Of a stretch of DNA of 5,303 bases, positions 4,715-5,303 are shown in pieces. Position 1 is the stretch's first letter. Each line of letters starts with the position of its first letter. The position numbers were made by a program, and so were the translations under genes. The notes under the pieces were generated by a model that saw nothing but the letters and a program-made list of their open reading frames with translations, did no database searches and was not told the origin of the DNA. Source of the DNA: Bacteroidales bacterium (GTDB taxonomy: Bacteria > Bacteroidota > Bacteroidia > Bacteroidales > ML635J-15); the NCBI GenBank assembly GCA_028697515.1, contig JAQVEY010000203.1, forward strand, positions 1 through 5,303, in the 5' to 3' direction.

Positions 4715-5303
4715 TTAAAAATCAACAAGTTCTCCATTTTCATCCGCCCATGTCCAGCTTGTAAATTTTGACTTATCGGCTCCAACAGTATTAGCTCCTG
4801 CATTAACAACTGTAGCATGTGCATCGGTTCCGTTCTTAAATACAGATGTGAGTTCTACCCCTGTAGCTAGTGTTATTTGGAGAGCACTAAAACTGAAATC
4901 ACCACTGGCAAAGTTTGCAATGCTAGCATCTCCTGAAAGTGATAAGTCACCTCTTCCGTCAGTATCAGCTGGGTTTGGAAAATTGAAGAAATATATATCA
5001 TGGAAACTTCCTCTTGCACCATCACGAAAATCACCTAATTCTGCGGCATCTGATCCTTTTATACTACCTATTTTAACAGTATGAGCTGCCAGCATTTCAC
5101 CTTCAGGACCATCTATTTCTAATGCATGGTCAGTATCAGAACCACAAATAATTACAAAATTTTCTAAAGTTCCTGCCCAAGCTTGATCAGTATCTATACA
5201 GTCGTCTCCGGCATTCCAAATCAATAAGTTTTTCACATTAACGGTACCACCGAAAAATTCTATTCCATCATCTTGATTAGCAATAATTTCAATGTTTTCG
5301 ATT
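4715..5303 (-). CDS. Acidic beta-helix-like, probably secreted protein (C-terminal part; start outside window)
   Basis: The frame is open to the window edge, giving 195 visible residues, so the N-terminus lies beyond 5303. The GTG at 5236 is internal: the residues before it (for example QDDGIEFFGGTVNV) run smoothly into the rest. Visible segments are QDDGIEFFGG (visible residues 10-19), GDDCIDTDQAWAG (32-44), DTDHALEIDGPEG (56-68) and a C-terminal FTSWTWADENG (180-190). Short strands with Asp- and Gly-rich turns resemble Bacteroidota extracellular proteins with right-handed parallel beta-helix folds, often encoded beside TonB receptors. The protein is strongly acidic, and two cysteines (35 and 53) could form a disulfide. 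I see no type IX sorting domain at the C-terminus. It precedes the receptor by 67 bp with a terminator between. A surface partner of the receptor is plausible, but the fold call rests on pattern resemblance only and the ligand is unknown. Confidence 0.65.
   Translation of the reverse strand, partial: IENIEIIANQDDGIEFFGGTVNVKNLLIWNAGDDCIDTDQAWAGTLENFVIICGSDTDHALEIDGPEGEMLAAHTVKIGSIKGSDAAELGDFRDGARGSFHDIYFFNFPNPADTDGRGDLSLSGDASIANFASGDFSFSALQITLATGVELTSVFKNGTDAHATVVNAGANTVGADKSKFTSWTWADENGELVDF

Noticed and set aside
4702..4715. Perfect 14-bp palindrome ATTTAGATCTAAAT at the end of the beta-helix gene
   Set aside because: It is short and AT-rich, overlaps the stop codon and is not repeated elsewhere; it is compatible with chance.
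4848..5084. Open frame on the + strand
   Set aside because: It is antisense to the beta-helix-like gene and shows no independent signals.
1747..5303. SusC/SusD-type polysaccharide utilisation pair
   Set aside because: The receptor lacks SusC hallmarks and the neighbour shows beta-helix-like Asp/Gly-rich strands, not a helical SusD fold; no carbohydrate-active enzymes are visible.

Overview
The window looks like a chromosomal segment from a low-GC member of the Bacteroidota. The signs are an AT-rich sequence, a TonB-dependent receptor with an N-terminal CarboxypepD_reg-like domain, signal peptides ending in SAQ-type sites, a YwqK/MORN-like repeat protein, and two promoters with the phylum's TANNTTTG -7 element. 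The genus cannot be read from the sequence.

Layout: positions 1-223 carry no supportable gene but hold two 31-nt palindromes and a good promoter. A small DsrE-family sulfur-relay-type gene follows on the + strand (224-544). Everything after it is on the - strand. Its stop codon abuts a 114-bp remnant (541-654) that copies the 3' end of the intact YwqK-like gene 194 bp further on (735-1187). Between remnant and gene lies a third copy of the palindrome. Further right come a small secreted CarboxypepD_reg-like protein (1264-1614), a 966-residue TonB-dependent receptor (1747-4647) and the C-terminal part of an acidic, probably secreted beta-helix-like protein that runs off the window (4715-5303).

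On the - strand the transcription order is beta-helix protein, receptor, small CarboxypepD_reg protein, YwqK-like protein. Intrinsic terminators follow the beta-helix gene and the small CarboxypepD_reg gene. The first lies only about 13 nt before the receptor start, so the receptor is probably expressed by partial read-through. The small CarboxypepD_reg gene appears to have its own promoter, with four in-phase 11-bp direct repeats where the -33 element should be. That is the architecture of an activator site for an OmpR/PhoB-type response regulator.

The beta-helix protein and the receptor could form a two-component outer-membrane capture and uptake system with unknown substrate. The small protein carries the same kind of domain as the receptor's N-terminus. 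The most notable features are the palindrome family with a fixed core and exchanged but self-complementary arms, the direct-repeat operator, and the gene remnant whose differences from the intact copy are mostly synonymous.
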